From: Gracilaria gracilis
Lineage: Eukaryota > Rhodophyta > Florideophyceae > Gracilariales > Gracilariaceae
DNA: 64,000 nt
Direction of reading: 5' to 3'
Assembly: GCA_030374805.1 (NCBI GenBank)
Contig: JARGSG010000014.1
Span: forward strand, 1,020,496-1,084,495
Under the pieces are notes generated by a model. It ran no database searches. It was not told the DNA's origin and was given only the letters and a program-made list of their open reading frames with translations. Shown one piece after another: positions 12,748 to 25,261 of the stretch. Numbering within the stretch: position 1 is the stretch's first letter; every line of letters begins with the position of its first letter. Both the position numbers and the translations under genes were made by a program.

Positions 12748-14133
12748 CTAGGATTCGAAAGCATGAACCTGTCGCATACGGCGGGCAAGACATGCAATAG
12801 AGCAGAGGTACATGCCTTCAATATACGCCTCGCCCAGTATGCGCATACCACAAAGGTAATGCATTGGTGTACGACAAACCATGCATTTGTGGGCCGATGC
12901 ACCAGGAAGATCACAGCCTCTCAAGGTACATTTGATACTTGAATCAACTCTACGTTTCTTCTCGGCTTTTTGATCTTGCCTCTTGGCATGGTGTTCACGC
13001 TTCTGTCCCAATCTATTCACTGCCGTCGGCATCTTTGCGGACCTGTTGTGTCTGCCACTACGAAGTGGTGTGATTTCATCATCAGTGTTGCCTTCGAAGC
13101 ATTCATTTACTTCCGCTGTTTGATCAGCCACTCTATCAGTTTCGTGTATCTGGCAGGGTGCGGGAGAGATTTCTGCGTCTGTATGGCTCTCGTTGACACT
13201 TGACCTGTATCTCTGTTTTCGTGCTTTTTTCTGCCTGACTCGTGACCTGCGACGTGATTGGAGTATTTCTTCCTCGTCTTGCTGTATATCGGAGTCATCT
13301 GCACTGGGGTCTCAGTCGCTCAACAGTATTGGCCGCGTAGTAACGTGTGCTTTCTCAGCAATAGTCGGAGAGATGATTGAATTCTGCTTTGAAATCTTGG
13401 GCTAAGTGCTGTGATTCCCTCCCCGTGTTCAAGAAGATTCTTCTTTAGTTTCACACTCGACAGCATCATCTCGAGCTGGCTGTGAAAACGAAATTCTAAG
13501 ACCTATTGGTGGCTTCCGGTTCTTTGGGTGAACCCAATCCTTGGCAGCTTTCTTGTATTTCTTATCAACCTTGAAAACTTCTTGTACAAAAAAATCCGCC
13601 GCCCAGTAGTCTTCAGACATTTGCAGGAAGCTGAAAGTAGCATTCAGCCTTCGACGAAGAGCCTGCATCTCCTTATGGAATCGATTATCGGCTTCCCAAT
13701 ACGTGAACTTTCTTTTCTGTATGGCCCAGTCTTCTTCCGAGCCCCCGCTGTAGAGCGTTTTGCGGATTCTCAGGCGGATTCTTCGTGCTCTTGACGCTGT
13801 GACGATGGTATTGGATGAATCATAGGGCTGGTTCTTCCATGCCGCATGTGCACGGTTGAAAATCTCTGCGGCCGAACGCTGGCTACCCGATCCGTCCTTT
13901 CGGCGACGAATGGACGCACATGGATACGCCAAATCGCCAGCCTTTTTGTGAACTCGTACTTCATTTGATTTCGGAGCCCTTCCCGAGCGTTGTGACTGGT
14001 ACTGCTGTGGGTGCGGCATCGTGATCGAAGATTTCGATGAAGATGATTCTACGGATGGGTTGCGGTTGTGGGTCCGGTGACCAGCACTTAAGGAAACAAA
14101 GCGGGTTATGGGAGAAGCACCTTTACTGTCCAA
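12748..14133 (-). pseudogene. Accessory zinc-finger protein of a Tnp2-type transposon, three in-frame stops
   Basis: A single frame of 462 codons is interrupted only by TGA (13431-13429), TAG (13404-13402) and TGA (13314-13312); no indels are needed. The N-terminal half is basic and helical with a Trp/Tyr-rich block (EEDWAIQKRKFTYWEADNRF). The middle is acidic then strongly basic (RSRVRQKKARKQRYR). The C-terminus has a probable zinc ribbon/PHD-like cluster: CTLRGC, then KCMVCRTPMHYLC, then LCSIAC near 12830-12890. No ATG precedes 14133 in frame before an upstream stop, so the first exon or true start is unclear. It is transcribed away from the Tnp2-like gene that starts about 175 bp off. I infer DNA binding or a helper role, as second genes of CACTA-type elements often have, but the family is unknown to me. 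Confidence 0.5.
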
Positions 14134-14308
14134 CCAAAATGCACAAGTATTTTTGGTTTGGGACGACTCAGGACAGCTATGGGAAAGCCAAAATACTTTC
14201 TACAACAAAGTGCAGTACAATCTCTCTACCTTTCATCGGAATTCGGTTTAGAACATGTCTCTCATCAACTATCCACCGCTTTGCAGTTCTTAGTTGTTCT
14301 TCCACGAT
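14134..14308. promoter_or_regulatory. Probable shared promoter between divergent transposon genes
   Basis: The zinc-finger gene runs left and the Tnp2-like gene runs right from this 175-bp gap. I see no clear TATA box. The promoter role is inferred only from head-to-head layout. Confidence 0.3.
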
Positions 14309-17300
14309 ATGTCATCTTCAAGCCATTTCTTCATTTCTACCCCTCACTCATCGATTCCAGATGTATACTCTTCGGGGCCACAATATGTGAACCATGATGG
14401 TACGCCTTCGTTCGGAAGCAGTGTGGTCTATGCACCATTCGCAAAAGATTGTAGTGAAGATTGTAACACCATATCAGGAACTTCGACAGAAAGACCTCGT
14501 AAGCGACAGAAGGTTTCGTTGTGGCAACAACTTCGACCCAAGAGCCCACAAGAACTACAGTTGGATTTTGGCCAGGTCCGCATAACGCCTTCACAAAACC
14601 AGGAGAAAATAATAAAACGCTTTCAACCACCTCAACACGAGCTACTTCTCAACGTTCCTGAGCTGTTGGACTTCCTTACTCATGAAGGAGAATTGCCCCA
14701 AGCGGATTTGAGCGAGCGTGCAGATCTAATAAGAGAAACCATTTTTGGTCGCACATCACGTTCGGAAAAGGAAGCACGACATCTGGTACCTCTCTTGGAC
14801 GTTTTACAACACAGTACATGCCCCCGTGAAGATTGTAGAACGGGAACATTTTTCGTCTAACCCGCGGGGAATATCGAATGACTTTACACAGTTTGAAACA
14901 TTACATGATCAAACGAACCGGGGTTCAAATACAGTCTACTAAAGCATGTCCAGATGGACACATGGCGGCCACTGGGCAGTACAGAAACGAGCAGCATTGT
15001 CTCATGAGAGGTTCTGGAAAACTTTTAGGGCATGCAAGAAGATTTGCTTACTTGAAACCGTCTAATCTTTTCCAGGCAATGTGCATGGAAAACAGCTCAT
15101 TTCACCAACTCATTGAGGGATGTTTTAGAGCAAAAAGAGCTTTGAAAATCGATGGCGAAAGCTACTTATTCGACTATTTTCATGGAAGCTCCTTCGTTCG
15201 GCAACACAAGGACAGACTCTCTGCATGGGACTCAGAAAGAGAACTATACATCTTCATTTCATTGAGTACAGATGGTGTAGAGATTCGGAAGCGCCACTCC
15301 TCTGCCTTGCGATCATGTTAGCCTATAATTCTTACCATTTTGAATTTGGACGTTTCCTACCGGTTCAGAGCGTTTAATACCCTCGTTCCAGCTATTATAC
15401 CCGGGGCACATCATGGAGAACTGTTCGAAACTTTCTTTCAACCCATTTACGATGATTTGGAAGAACTGCGAGACGGTGTTCATATGATATGCTGGGATTG
15501 AACGGTGAGGCGGGTTTTTGCTTTCATTGTATTTGTTACTGCAGATTGGCCCGCGGCTTCAAAAATTGGAGGGTTTGTCGGACACAAGGGGAAACTTTGT
15601 TGCCGGTACTGCGAAAAGATATCCACATCTGGTGTGTTGATGCCGTCAGGAGGCCCCAAAAGCCGTAAGCGTGCCATTACAGGCCAAAATTACTATGGAT
15701 GGATCAACGCTGAATGTCCAAATCCTCGTACAAATGCCACAATCTATCGCACTTGGGACACGATTAATAATTTGAACAGCGATCGATCTCGTAGTTTGGT
15801 TTCAAAGAAGACTGGATTCAAGAGGAGACCATTGATATCATGTATTCTGGGTGACTTTGTGAACGCCTTCCCGTACGACACGATGCATCTTTGCTCCATT
15901 GGTTTGGTATCGATGATGGCACGACTGACTTTTGGGGTGCATGAAAGACTTTGTGAGGGTTCTTTCTTTGCCATAAAAGCTGCTGAGGTAATACTCATCA
16001 CCCGCTCTTTAGCTGACTGTCCCTCGGGCTTCCCAAGTGATTGGGGCCGGGTTCCAGTGTCTTTTGATCAGCTCTCAACGTACAAAGCGGAGAGCTGGAA
16101 AACATTTGCGCTCTTTTACGCTGTGCCAATCCTCTCCCAATCGCATTGTGGTCGCGACATGATGGATCTTTGGATCACACTCCGAAAGGTTTTGTTCCTT
16201 GTTCTTGATCCAACTCCTCGAACGAACTCGACGGAACATCTCACCTTTCTTGTTCAGAAACTTCATGCCCTTTATGCAAAAACATTCTTCATCGACGACA
16301 ACCATTCTTTCATCTTTACACCTACCTCTCACGCCCTTCTCCACCTCCCTGATATTTTGAGGGAGAACGGTCCGCTGCTTAACGTATCACAGTTTCTGGC
16401 TGAGCGAGTTGTCGGAGATTTGGTGCGGTGTGCCAAGTCTCCAGACCTCCTTGAGACACACTTTTTGAATGAGGTTTTACATCGTTTTGGAGCAAGAATG
16501 CTATTTGGTGGTGTCCGTCAAGAACATAGGTTTCTTCCACAATCTGAAAACTCGAGGTTGAACTCTAATGTGTTTCAAAGCCTTCATGAAGACCATGACG
16601 TAAATCTACTTGATGATGATACCCAGCAACACACCATTAGCCCGGAGAGCAACTCTTCGATGTCCTCTGTCTTGAAAGAGCCTTCAGGTTGGGGTGGTGG
16701 CTCAATTTGGACCTTTAAAGGATCAGGAAGGTTTTTGGAAATGGACAAAATTCAAAGACATCTAATGCAATGTGTTCAAGCAAATATGCCTCCAGACACT
16801 ACTTTCTCTGAAGTTGTATGGATTCAATCTTTTGAACGCGCCGTTCTCAGAGATGATGATGATGGCTTCGCGGTAGAGATATACTCTCGTTTTCGAAAAA
16901 GATATAGATATCAATCGAGAAAAGGGTGTATGGCTCGTCAGGGACACTGGGTAGCTGCAAATTACGCATCCACTTGCCGAGAAAATGGGACCGATACGTA
17001 CTATGGCAGTATTATAGGTCTCTACGAAGTCGGTGTCCGCGTCCAAAGCTCTATGGACATCGAAGAGGATATGATGACTGTCAAGATAGTTCTTTTGGAA
17101 TGGCAAAATGGATTGCGTGTGAGCAAAAGGGACGAAACAGTTTCTACAAAATTGAACTCCAAGGAAAAAAGAGGAAGTGTATCTGACAAGTACAGATCTT
17201 TTGAGCCCGTATCCTGCATTGACCGTAAGAAAGGATATTTTGACCACAAAGGTGTTCGTTTTTTCCTAGACGATCTGCAGAGCTCTGTGTTCGGAGATGA

Positions 17301-17328
17301 GTCGATAACCATACAAGGATGCGCTTAG
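14309..17328 (+). pseudogene. Tnp2-like (CACTA-type) transposase, broken
   Basis: The ATG at 14309 opens a 184-codon segment (Ser-rich, then helical) ending at 14860, where the frame must change. From 14878 one frame runs to 17328, broken only by TAG (15319-15321) and TGA (15499-15501). Tnp2 hallmarks appear in order: SYLFDYFHGSSF and FISLSTDGVEI; IILTILNLDVSYRFR after the TAG; AIIPGAHHGELFETFFQPIY and LEELRDGV; TADWPAASKIGGFVGHKG with CCRYC; NAFPYDTMHLCSIGLV; and the C-terminal FTPTSHALLHLPDILRENGP and AERVVGDLV. Tnp2 proteins cut and move CACTA transposons by a DDE mechanism. At the TAG the family normally has Trp before Pro, so TGG to TAG is the likely lesion. The same frame continues as plausible coding past 17328 to about 17485 after another TAG. 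Confidence 0.8.
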
Positions 17329-20300
17329 CACTTCGTGGCCTCTATTCAAACGAGGCGCATGCCAGCCAGGCCCATTTTATTCGGGGAACGCGCCGACTAC
17401 ACAATATTACTGTCTGCCTATGAAACTCTTCAACAAATCGAAGAAGGTACATCATCTTTCCGGACAACTGTGGACCATTAGGTTTAGGGCGCTACGTATC
17501 TGCTCTCGAATATATTCCGTTCTCCATTAGGCAGTATATTACTTTCGCTCCCGCTCCTTGGAAGATTCTTTCCAGGAAATACAAACGTACTCGGCTCTAG
17601 TTGAAACTGAATTGATCTTTGGTGCAAAAAAGCTACCCGATGAGAACCTCTATTTCCGGTAATCTATCAATAATGACTGAAGAAACGAACCATCACAGAT
17701 TGTGGAATTTGGAGGCCCCATGATGGTGCGAAATGGATTCAAAAACTGGAAGAAAATATTCAGTGAAAATCTGGCTTCGCTACGTCTTTCATCGCTACTC
17801 CCACTTCTCGAACAAGAAAGTGAGACCCACGGTACAATGAGAGTTAATCACATGAGGCAAGCTGTGTATTTTATCCGGCAGAGTAAAGCCCAGTGAACGG
17901 GTATTGAAAAGAACATGAGAGTTTAGTGGGTTTGATTCTCAAACGAAAAGCCTTCGATTGTTACTCCAAATGCTTTCAAGGTTTGCATGTGACACATCCT
18001 CAATGCCCTTGCATGTAAAATGGTGCTTTCTTCGAAGATATTGATACAGAATACGGTACGCTTTGCGGATAGTGGGCCGATGAGTCTGAAATTGAGGTGA
18101 ATGCGGCAGTGCTAGAAACTTGATTGAAACAGAGTTTGGCTATGGCTGGCTTGAATAAGAACAGATAAGCTGTCTTCGGCGCTGAGGAATGATCACAGTC
18201 GCCAGCAAAAGACCAAAAGAAGAAAATCAATAACATCTTGGATAAGCAGAATCTAAGCGTCGCAATGAAGAAATGCCGACAAGTTAATATAGAGCTTGAT
18301 GCGGACTCATTCACTTGACTGCAAATCTAACTTACATGTATTTATCTCGAGACGCAGAATATCAGGTTTCTGAAACCTAGAGTCGAAGGAAGAATGGTGC
18401 CTCTGGGCACAGGCACAAACACGGACGATTCCACGTGTCACATATTTGCACTTGAAAACAAATCAGTGTCATCCTTGTCACAACCCCCACACTCCGGCAC
18501 CCGAAAACCGTACCGTTGCAACTCTCCTCTCCCCCTCATGCCCCACGGGGACTTTTTTTCGATTCGAAACCTCCCTACCGGGGCTTATGGTCCTCTTGTA
18601 CTTAGAAAAGTGACAGGCTGATATCCTGAGGTACGATTTGGCCGCCAGGTTCTTCCCTACTTCTGGCAGCGACACTTCTTTCTCATAAGATGCGCCATCT
18701 ACGCTCGATTTTGCTCTACTCCCGCCGATGAACGGTTTTCATTTTGAGGTGGGTCCCCGCGTATGCAACAATAATGCATTCCGCATGTTCTGTAACCCCG
18801 CCAAAGATCTAAGTTACATTCAATGCGCGTGTCCTATCGCTCAATGCAGTTGAGGTTGATTGTCTTTCATTCGATCTATTATCTTATAGATTGCTGCATT
18901 GTACTCTGGCTGCACCCCACCGCTGCATTCATGAATGGTTCGAGAGCGGCGTAGGGGATTCTCCCTACTGATAAATCTGTGTCAAATTCATCTGCCCTTG
19001 TACAGGATCGGTGGGGGACAATTCACTGTAGGATGTCCTCTCTCGTGCAAAGCTAGAAAACTTGGGCTCTCGCTTGCGGTGATCTACCCGAAGAAGGATT
19101 CGTAATAGGGTCCGGCAGCGCAGCATGGTCTCGCATACCCCACCTATCTACTTTGGGCGCCAACTGCCCCTCATGAAACCCGTTCATTCTGAAGTTTTCT
19201 TTCTCGTATCATACAACTTGAATCTTTGCCTCGATTCTGGAGCTTCTTACTCGCATCAAGCAACCGGAGACTAGTACGTGGGTGGTTTTGAGGTTGCGAG
19301 AAATGGAAGCCTCTCTCTCAGCAACAAACTTCACATGCACTTCCTAATATTACCGTATAACGTGTAACTGCATTAGCAAAACACGAGGGGAGCAGAAAAG
19401 ATGGTCGAGTTGTGCAATGCAAGGAGAGGAACATATGAAGCGCCTTGTGCGATTCCAGTGCAGTACGAGCATCTCTTCTGTGTAACGAAACCTCCACCAT
19501 TGCAGCGATTATTGAATAAGGTAATGCTAGTGCTCATAACTTCAATATCGGATCTTATGTCGTTACTTTGAAAGCATTTGTTCCTGTTCATTCTCGTCGT
19601 GGTTCCGCCATATAGACAATCAAAGTCATTCCACTTCTTTGTTGGCTTAATTCGTATTTTTACAGGACACTTCTCTTCGTTGAGGTATGGGCGGCCATTC
19701 TGAGGATCTCATTGAATATGCATTGTGGGCACCGTATGAAGAAAAGGATCCAGACAGCAAGAAATTCTCTACGGAGAAAGGGAACAGCTGGAGTGATGTG
19801 CTCAATCGGGCAGGTGTACCAAGTACATAACTCATGAACGGGAGTCTCGATGATTTGTGAGAATCGTGGAACGGGTAGACATCAGGGGAAAGAAGGTTTC
19901 TCCGAGATAGTCTTGGAACCGAAAAAAAGGCATACTGGTCTCACCTTGTGCCGAAAGAAGAAGATGTTGTCAGAATACATCTGCTCGATGCCTCATACCT
20001 TTAGACACGGCCCGTCATCACGTACTAGGTGTAATCAACTTCCCCAGCTTCTCTGGCAACGAGAATGTACATTTTGGTTATGGAAGCGGCCCCACTGCGC
20101 AGTAGAGAAACGGTTTTTTTGTGGGGCGAGCGATGAATTGACGAAGGTACCCGTGCACAGATGGGTTCATCCTCAAGTGGAACGTCAAGGTGCACATCCC
20201 CCATTTTGCTCCGGCCCTGTGTATTCCACGCAGGTATCCGAGGTGCCGTGGACCTGCTCAGTTTGAACACCTTCTTTTCTCGAAATGATGATCCGTACGA

Positions 20301-20560
20301 CGTGTGTACAGCTACTGGCTGCCAAGAGCTGCCCATTTCTACGGCCACTTCATATATCCGACGCCGTTTCATCGCCACCGTTTTTGGGCTGCAGTTTTCC
20401 CGACGTGCAGTGGACATCGCTGTCTTTACTGCTGCAAAGATCGTGGTCTCCTTGTGCTTGCGACAGCAGTGCACATTTTCTTGCTATACCTCTTCATATT
20501 AGTGCAAGCCTTGGCGCCAGTTTCACGCTTTGGATGAATCTATAGGTGCCGAGAGACTTT
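17329..20560. other. No confident gene; possible 3' part of the Tnp2 element and an unidentified relic
   Basis: 17329-17485 and 17702-17896 read as protein-like plus-strand segments directly behind the transposase and may belong to the same element. 17900-19640 shows nothing I can support. Around 20020-20540 plus-strand frames give an unusually Trp/Tyr/Phe-rich string (for example YSYWLPRAAHFYGHFIYPTP) broken by stops. It looks like a coding relic, but I do not recognise it. Confidence 0.3.
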
Positions 20561-20995
20561 TATGGCAATACGGGCACAACATATTTCTAAGAACTTATCG
20601 TATCCGACTTCTTTCTGTCTTCCCTTATTCATAAACGTCATTTCCTCATCCAATATGTTCCAAAAATGCCTCCGTATTATATATAGACCACTTCTCAGAC
20701 GCCATGAGGCGACTTCGATGCTGCTGCTATTCTCTATCCGCCTCTTATTAGATATGTATATGAATTTTATCCCCATGGTTCCTCTATCGTATCTGCAGCG
20801 ACTGCACACTTTGTCATTCCAACATCCGAAACATATCTAAAATGACCTCCAATCAATATCAGTTTTATGTCTAATTTATACCGACACGTTATCCCAATTA
20901 CGTCGGCAAATTATATCCAAAATATATCTCACGTTCAATATCAAAGTTATATCGGATCCATATCTCATATTTCTACTGGGTTCGCGGAGACACGC
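20561..20995. repeat. AT-rich segment with repeated ATATC-type motifs
   Basis: Base composition drops sharply to AT-rich. Short motifs such as TATATCCAAAATATATC and TATATCGGATCCATATCTC recur between about 20910 and 20990. It lies just outside the recognisable end of the family A LTR, whose expected remaining length is absent here, so it may be an insertion or replacement in that LTR. Confidence 0.3.
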
Positions 20996-21116
20996 ATATG
21001 CGCTTTTCTCATGAGGGTGCCCAAAAGTGCCCATGCACCCCTGCAACTTTGTATTCCAAGTACTTGGAGCACTCTTGAGGGACTGACAGGCACTCGACCA
21101 CATCCATACATCAACA
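20985..21116 (-). mobile_element. Family A 3' LTR fragment (element A1)
   Basis: Minus-strand LTR start TGTTGATG follows the purine-rich tract GAGGAGGAA of the A1 pol gene. The first LTR bases supply the pol stop codon (GAA TGT TGA). About 130 bp match other family A LTRs, including GCGCATATGCG-type sequence and GAGGGTGCCCAAAAG. Beyond about 20985 similarity to the A2 LTR stops. Confidence 0.7.
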
Positions 21117-24100
21117 TTCCTCCTCGAGTTCCTGACAAAGTCCAATCCTTTTCATGATGGTCTGAACACTCAATGAACCTAGGGGTTTCGTCAGAATGTC
21201 CGCATCATTCAACTCAGTTGGAATGTACTTAACATCAATCACAGACTTCTTTACCAGTTCCCGAATAAAGTGCAGCTTTACATCGATATGCTTGGCACGA
21301 CCCGATGGGCATCTTTCACCAGAGCTCCAATCGATCGCAACCTGGTTATCAGAGTGCAGAGAAATGGCACCATCGATGTCCAAATCTAGTTCTGAGAGTA
21401 CGCGTTTCATCCACACAACCTCCTGCGCAGCTATGATCAAAGAGTAGTATTCAGCCTCTGCAGTGGACAACGCCACCGAAGTTTGCTTCTTCGCACCAAA
21501 GAATACCAAAGCTGACCCAAACTTGATCATTTACCCCGACATGGACTTGCGATCGGACTTGTCGCTCGCAAATTCCGAGTCCACATACGATTCCATGTCA
21601 AGGGAGCCCGCGTAACAATTCAGCCCATGCCTGCGAGTCCCTTGTAGGTAACGCAGAATACGTTCCGCTGCCTTATGGCAGTGTGCCGTCGGATTACTTT
21701 GGTAGCGTGCAAGAATGAGCACTGGTGCAAGAATGTCCACGCGAGTGCGAAGTGCCAAATACAGCAGAGACCCGATCATCTGCTGATAAAGCTGCACATC
21801 TTGAGGTGATTTGTCTTCCTCCTCCGCAAGTCCAGTGAAGAAAGATTCTACCATGGGACTGCGAGCTGGCTTGAACTGGACGAAACCGAAGCGTCGAAGC
21901 ATTCCTTCGATGTACAACGGTTGGCTAAGTTGCACCCCAGTCAAACGACCAACGTTGTCTACGCTCCAAGTGAGTTACACACCAAGATACAGAGTTACTT
22001 TGTCTTCCACACGAATCTCGTACAAACTGCAAAGCTCCTCCAAGATCCCACACCGCTCTTCTGCACACGGAGTGAATATTAATAGATCGTTCACATACAC
22101 AAGAATGTATGCGTATCCTTTGTGTTTACTGGCCCGGCGAAACACACAAGGTGCACTTGGTAGCTCTTCAAAACCAATGGCTCCAAGATCGCGAGTGAAC
22201 TTAGTGAGCGATGCCATTTGTGCTTGTTTCAGCCCGTACAATGTCTTTTGAAGCTTATAACATCGTGAGCCGAGTCCAGGAACTCCCCGTGGCGACATCA
22301 CCCAAACATCTTCGTCCAGATCGCCGTTGAGGAATGCAGTTTTCACATCGACCTGGGCGATATACATTTGCAAGCATAGCGTCAAGTAGAGGAAGAAACG
22401 TACTATGCCAGACGACACCACGGGGGCCTAGGTTTCCATGTAGTTCTCACCAAGGGTTTGGTAATTACCACCGGCTACGACTCGAGCCTTGAAGCGTTCC
22501 ACCGAACCATCTGCATTACCCTTGACCTTGAGCACAATGTGCATTGGGAGTGGTTGCTGCGAGGGCGATTTGTCCGCTTTCCAAGTGTTCTTCGACTCAA
22601 GTGATGCAAGCTTATCTTCAATGGCTGCTCGCCATAGGCTTTGTTCTGTAGGCGTTGCGGACATTGCTTCCTTAAGAGTGGGTTCATCACTTGTGGTAAC
22701 CTCAATTGCAGATGACTTTGCAGATCCAGCCATGAACCACCTGCGTGGTGCACGGCGCGTACGCTGCGGGTACCGCGATGTCTCAGTAACTTCCTTCGTA
22801 ACACCAGGAGTATCGTGGTCATTGCTGGTTTCAAGCTCATTGTCACTTTCATCACTAGGGTTGTCACTGCCAACATGTTGTTGGTCACCATCGATGTCTT
22901 CATTACTTGGTGCAAGTATTGATTCGTTACCCATTTCTTCGGAGCCTTCATCAGAGACACTCATACTGCCGTAGATGTGATCCAGATCTACTTCGTCAGG
23001 ATCTTCAGAGCACGAGCCATCAGAGTCAGAGGATGGTCCAGAATCAACACCGTAGTCAGTGTCGGATGCACTCCCATCATCCTTGTAGTTCTCTAAGTGC
23101 TCTGGGCCTGGGAACGAATCCTCATCAAATGTGACATGACGCGAGCGTATGATACGCGGTAGACCATCATTATGTCCAACCAGAATGTCAAAGACACCAT
23201 GCTCAAGAGCCTGCAAGTACACCCCCTCAAGTGCACGAGACTCGAACTTGTTTCCTTCGACCATCTTCAGTACGAAAGCAGAACATCCAAACACACGAGT
23301 GTGCTTCAAAGTCGGGCTGTTCCCAGTCATTAAAGAGTATGGAGTACTTCCAGTTGCTGAATGTGGAACGCGGTTCCGCACAAATAGTACATGTTTCAAT
23401 GCAAAGGCCTACAAACATTCCGGCAGATCGGCCTGAATGAGCATAGCTCGAGCAGCTTCCTCCATGGTGCAATTGATGCGCTCGGCAATTGAATTGTGCT
23501 CCGGAGTATACGGAGGTGAGAATAATGTATCCTCAAACCCATGTCCTTCGTTTTCTTGCAGTGCAATATACTCCTTGGCATCATCAGAGTGCAGCTTCTT
23601 TACCACCGCTCCTCCAAGTTGCTTCACCTTCAGCGCAACACCGTCGTATACATCACTGATCTCGCTGCGATGTTTCATGAATCCAATAATCACATAACGC
23701 GAGTGGTCATCCACGAATGCCGACGCATACCTGAATCTGCCTGGAAACGACGGAGTGAGTGTACCGATAATGTCAGTGTGCACTTTGTCACCAACAGACG
23801 ATTCACGAACAAACGTGCCAGGAAATGGAAGTTTGTGTGCTTTTCCAAGGCGGCAGGGCCCACACACCTCCTCCACTTGCGCGAAACTCGGAACTCCCTC
23901 TGCGTGTTTGTGCACCACCTGCAAATCCCTCGGGTTCATGTGCGCAAGTCGGCGGTGCCATAATTGTGTCAAAGCAGTCTTTGAGGCCTTCAACGCACAA
24001 TCTAACTCAACTTGGCTGGAGAGAAGACCGTGTTCGTGAGTGAAATGCAGTACCGGTTCTGGCATAGTGTAAAGTACAGAACGTTTATCGCGTTCTCCTG

Positions 24101-24351
24101 ACCCAATGAAAAAGCCATTTTCATGAATCAGACCAACGTCTGCGGAACGGAACCGTGACTCGATCTGTTTACCGGCCAAGCATCCAACAGATACCAAGTT
24201 GTACTCAATGGATGGAACCAATAACGCATCGGTCAGGCGCAAGTTCACATTCCCAAACGGGAGTATCACATCTCCACGCTGAGTTGCAGACACACAAGTC
24301 TTATCCGCAAGCTGTATAGAGAGCTCCTCCACATCATGCAGTGTGCTAGGA
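21117..24351 (-). pseudogene. Family A copia pol (integrase, RT, RNase H), element A1, defective
   Basis: Minus-strand order is integrase (zinc-binding HRRLAHMNPRDLQVVHKH and CGPCRLGKAHK; DDE parts in VHTDIIGTL, the HSDDAKEY region and AERINCTMEEAAR), an acidic linker, reverse transcriptase (FKARVVAGGN, VDVKTAFLNGDLDEDVWV), then RNase H (STAEAEYYS, LHSDNQVAIDW). The RT active site reads YVND where A2 and A3 have YVDD (codon at 22091-22089), so the polymerase is dead. In-frame stops replace Tyr after ENYMET, Glu in the LGVELTW region and Tyr after KSMSG, and there is a break near 23409. The gene is cut at 24352-24356 by a family B LTR and continues as gag beyond it. Confidence 0.88.
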
Positions 24352-24356
24352 ATGAA

Positions 24357-25261
24357 TGATGGAGGTTATAGCTGGAAGGGAAAGTGGAGGGGATGCAAGG
24401 GAAGTTCGCCAGCTCTGGCTGGGATTTACTTGGAGGTGCTTAGCTCACAACTTATATGGCACTTCTTCGTCACACCACTGAACAACTCCAACTCTGAGTA
24501 AAATCTAAGCCACTAAGCAGGGACACTCAATACTACCAATCATGTTCTAACATGAAATGGTAACGCTGCCACAATTCATGACAGCTTACAAGTAACAAGG
24601 CACGACAGTGCACAGCAGTGCACAACAGTGCACAACAGTGCAAAACAATTCCGTAAAATACTGCACAACAATGTACAACAATGTACAACCATGCACATCC
24701 ATGACAGTGCATACACAAAATACGACAGCGCACCATAATGACCAGACCACGACAATCCATACACAAACACCCGCACCTGTTGCCTGCAACCTGTAATCAG
24801 TACACGACGCCATAATGTGTATATCTAGGCTCACCACGTCACACGTCAAGAACAAGTACCTGTAAACCATATGACGTGAACCAAACACAGCCAACAAGTT
24901 CCATGCATCCAGATACATACATGTGCATGCAGCACTACCCGAATATGATGTCAACCACTCAACAGTGTCAACACTCGTGCACCATGTACCAAGTATCCAC
25001 ATTGCTACATGTGCACATTGTACACCTCGACCACTCTACACAACGTGTCCTCGTGTACAGTCTGTCTGTACGAACCCATCTGAACACCTTGATATTCGAC
25101 ACAGCACCACATCTGACACGTTCATCCAATGGTGGCTCTTCCACCATCCAACACAGTGGAGCGTACAGAACGACATCAGTCATAGTTTCACATACCAAGG
25201 TATTATTCTAGACTTGTCACATGTGAACAGCTTGATGACAGTGACAGCATAACATCCAACA
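24357..25261 (-). mobile_element. Family B solo LTR inside A1
   Basis: Starts TGATGG and ends CCAACA on the plus strand (TG...CA termini on both strands), flanked by the 5-bp direct repeat ATGAA at 24352-24356 and 25262-25266. Removing the LTR and one repeat rejoins the A1 protease region. Length is 905 bp. It contains a run of CAGTGCACAA-type repeats at about 24605-24650. It has no internal genes, as expected from LTR-LTR recombination of a once complete family B element. Confidence 0.9.

Noticed and set aside
12700-18400. CACTA terminal inverted repeats
   Set aside because: Short CACTA or TAGTG strings occur, but no convincing inverted pair with flanking 3-bp duplications was found by eye.
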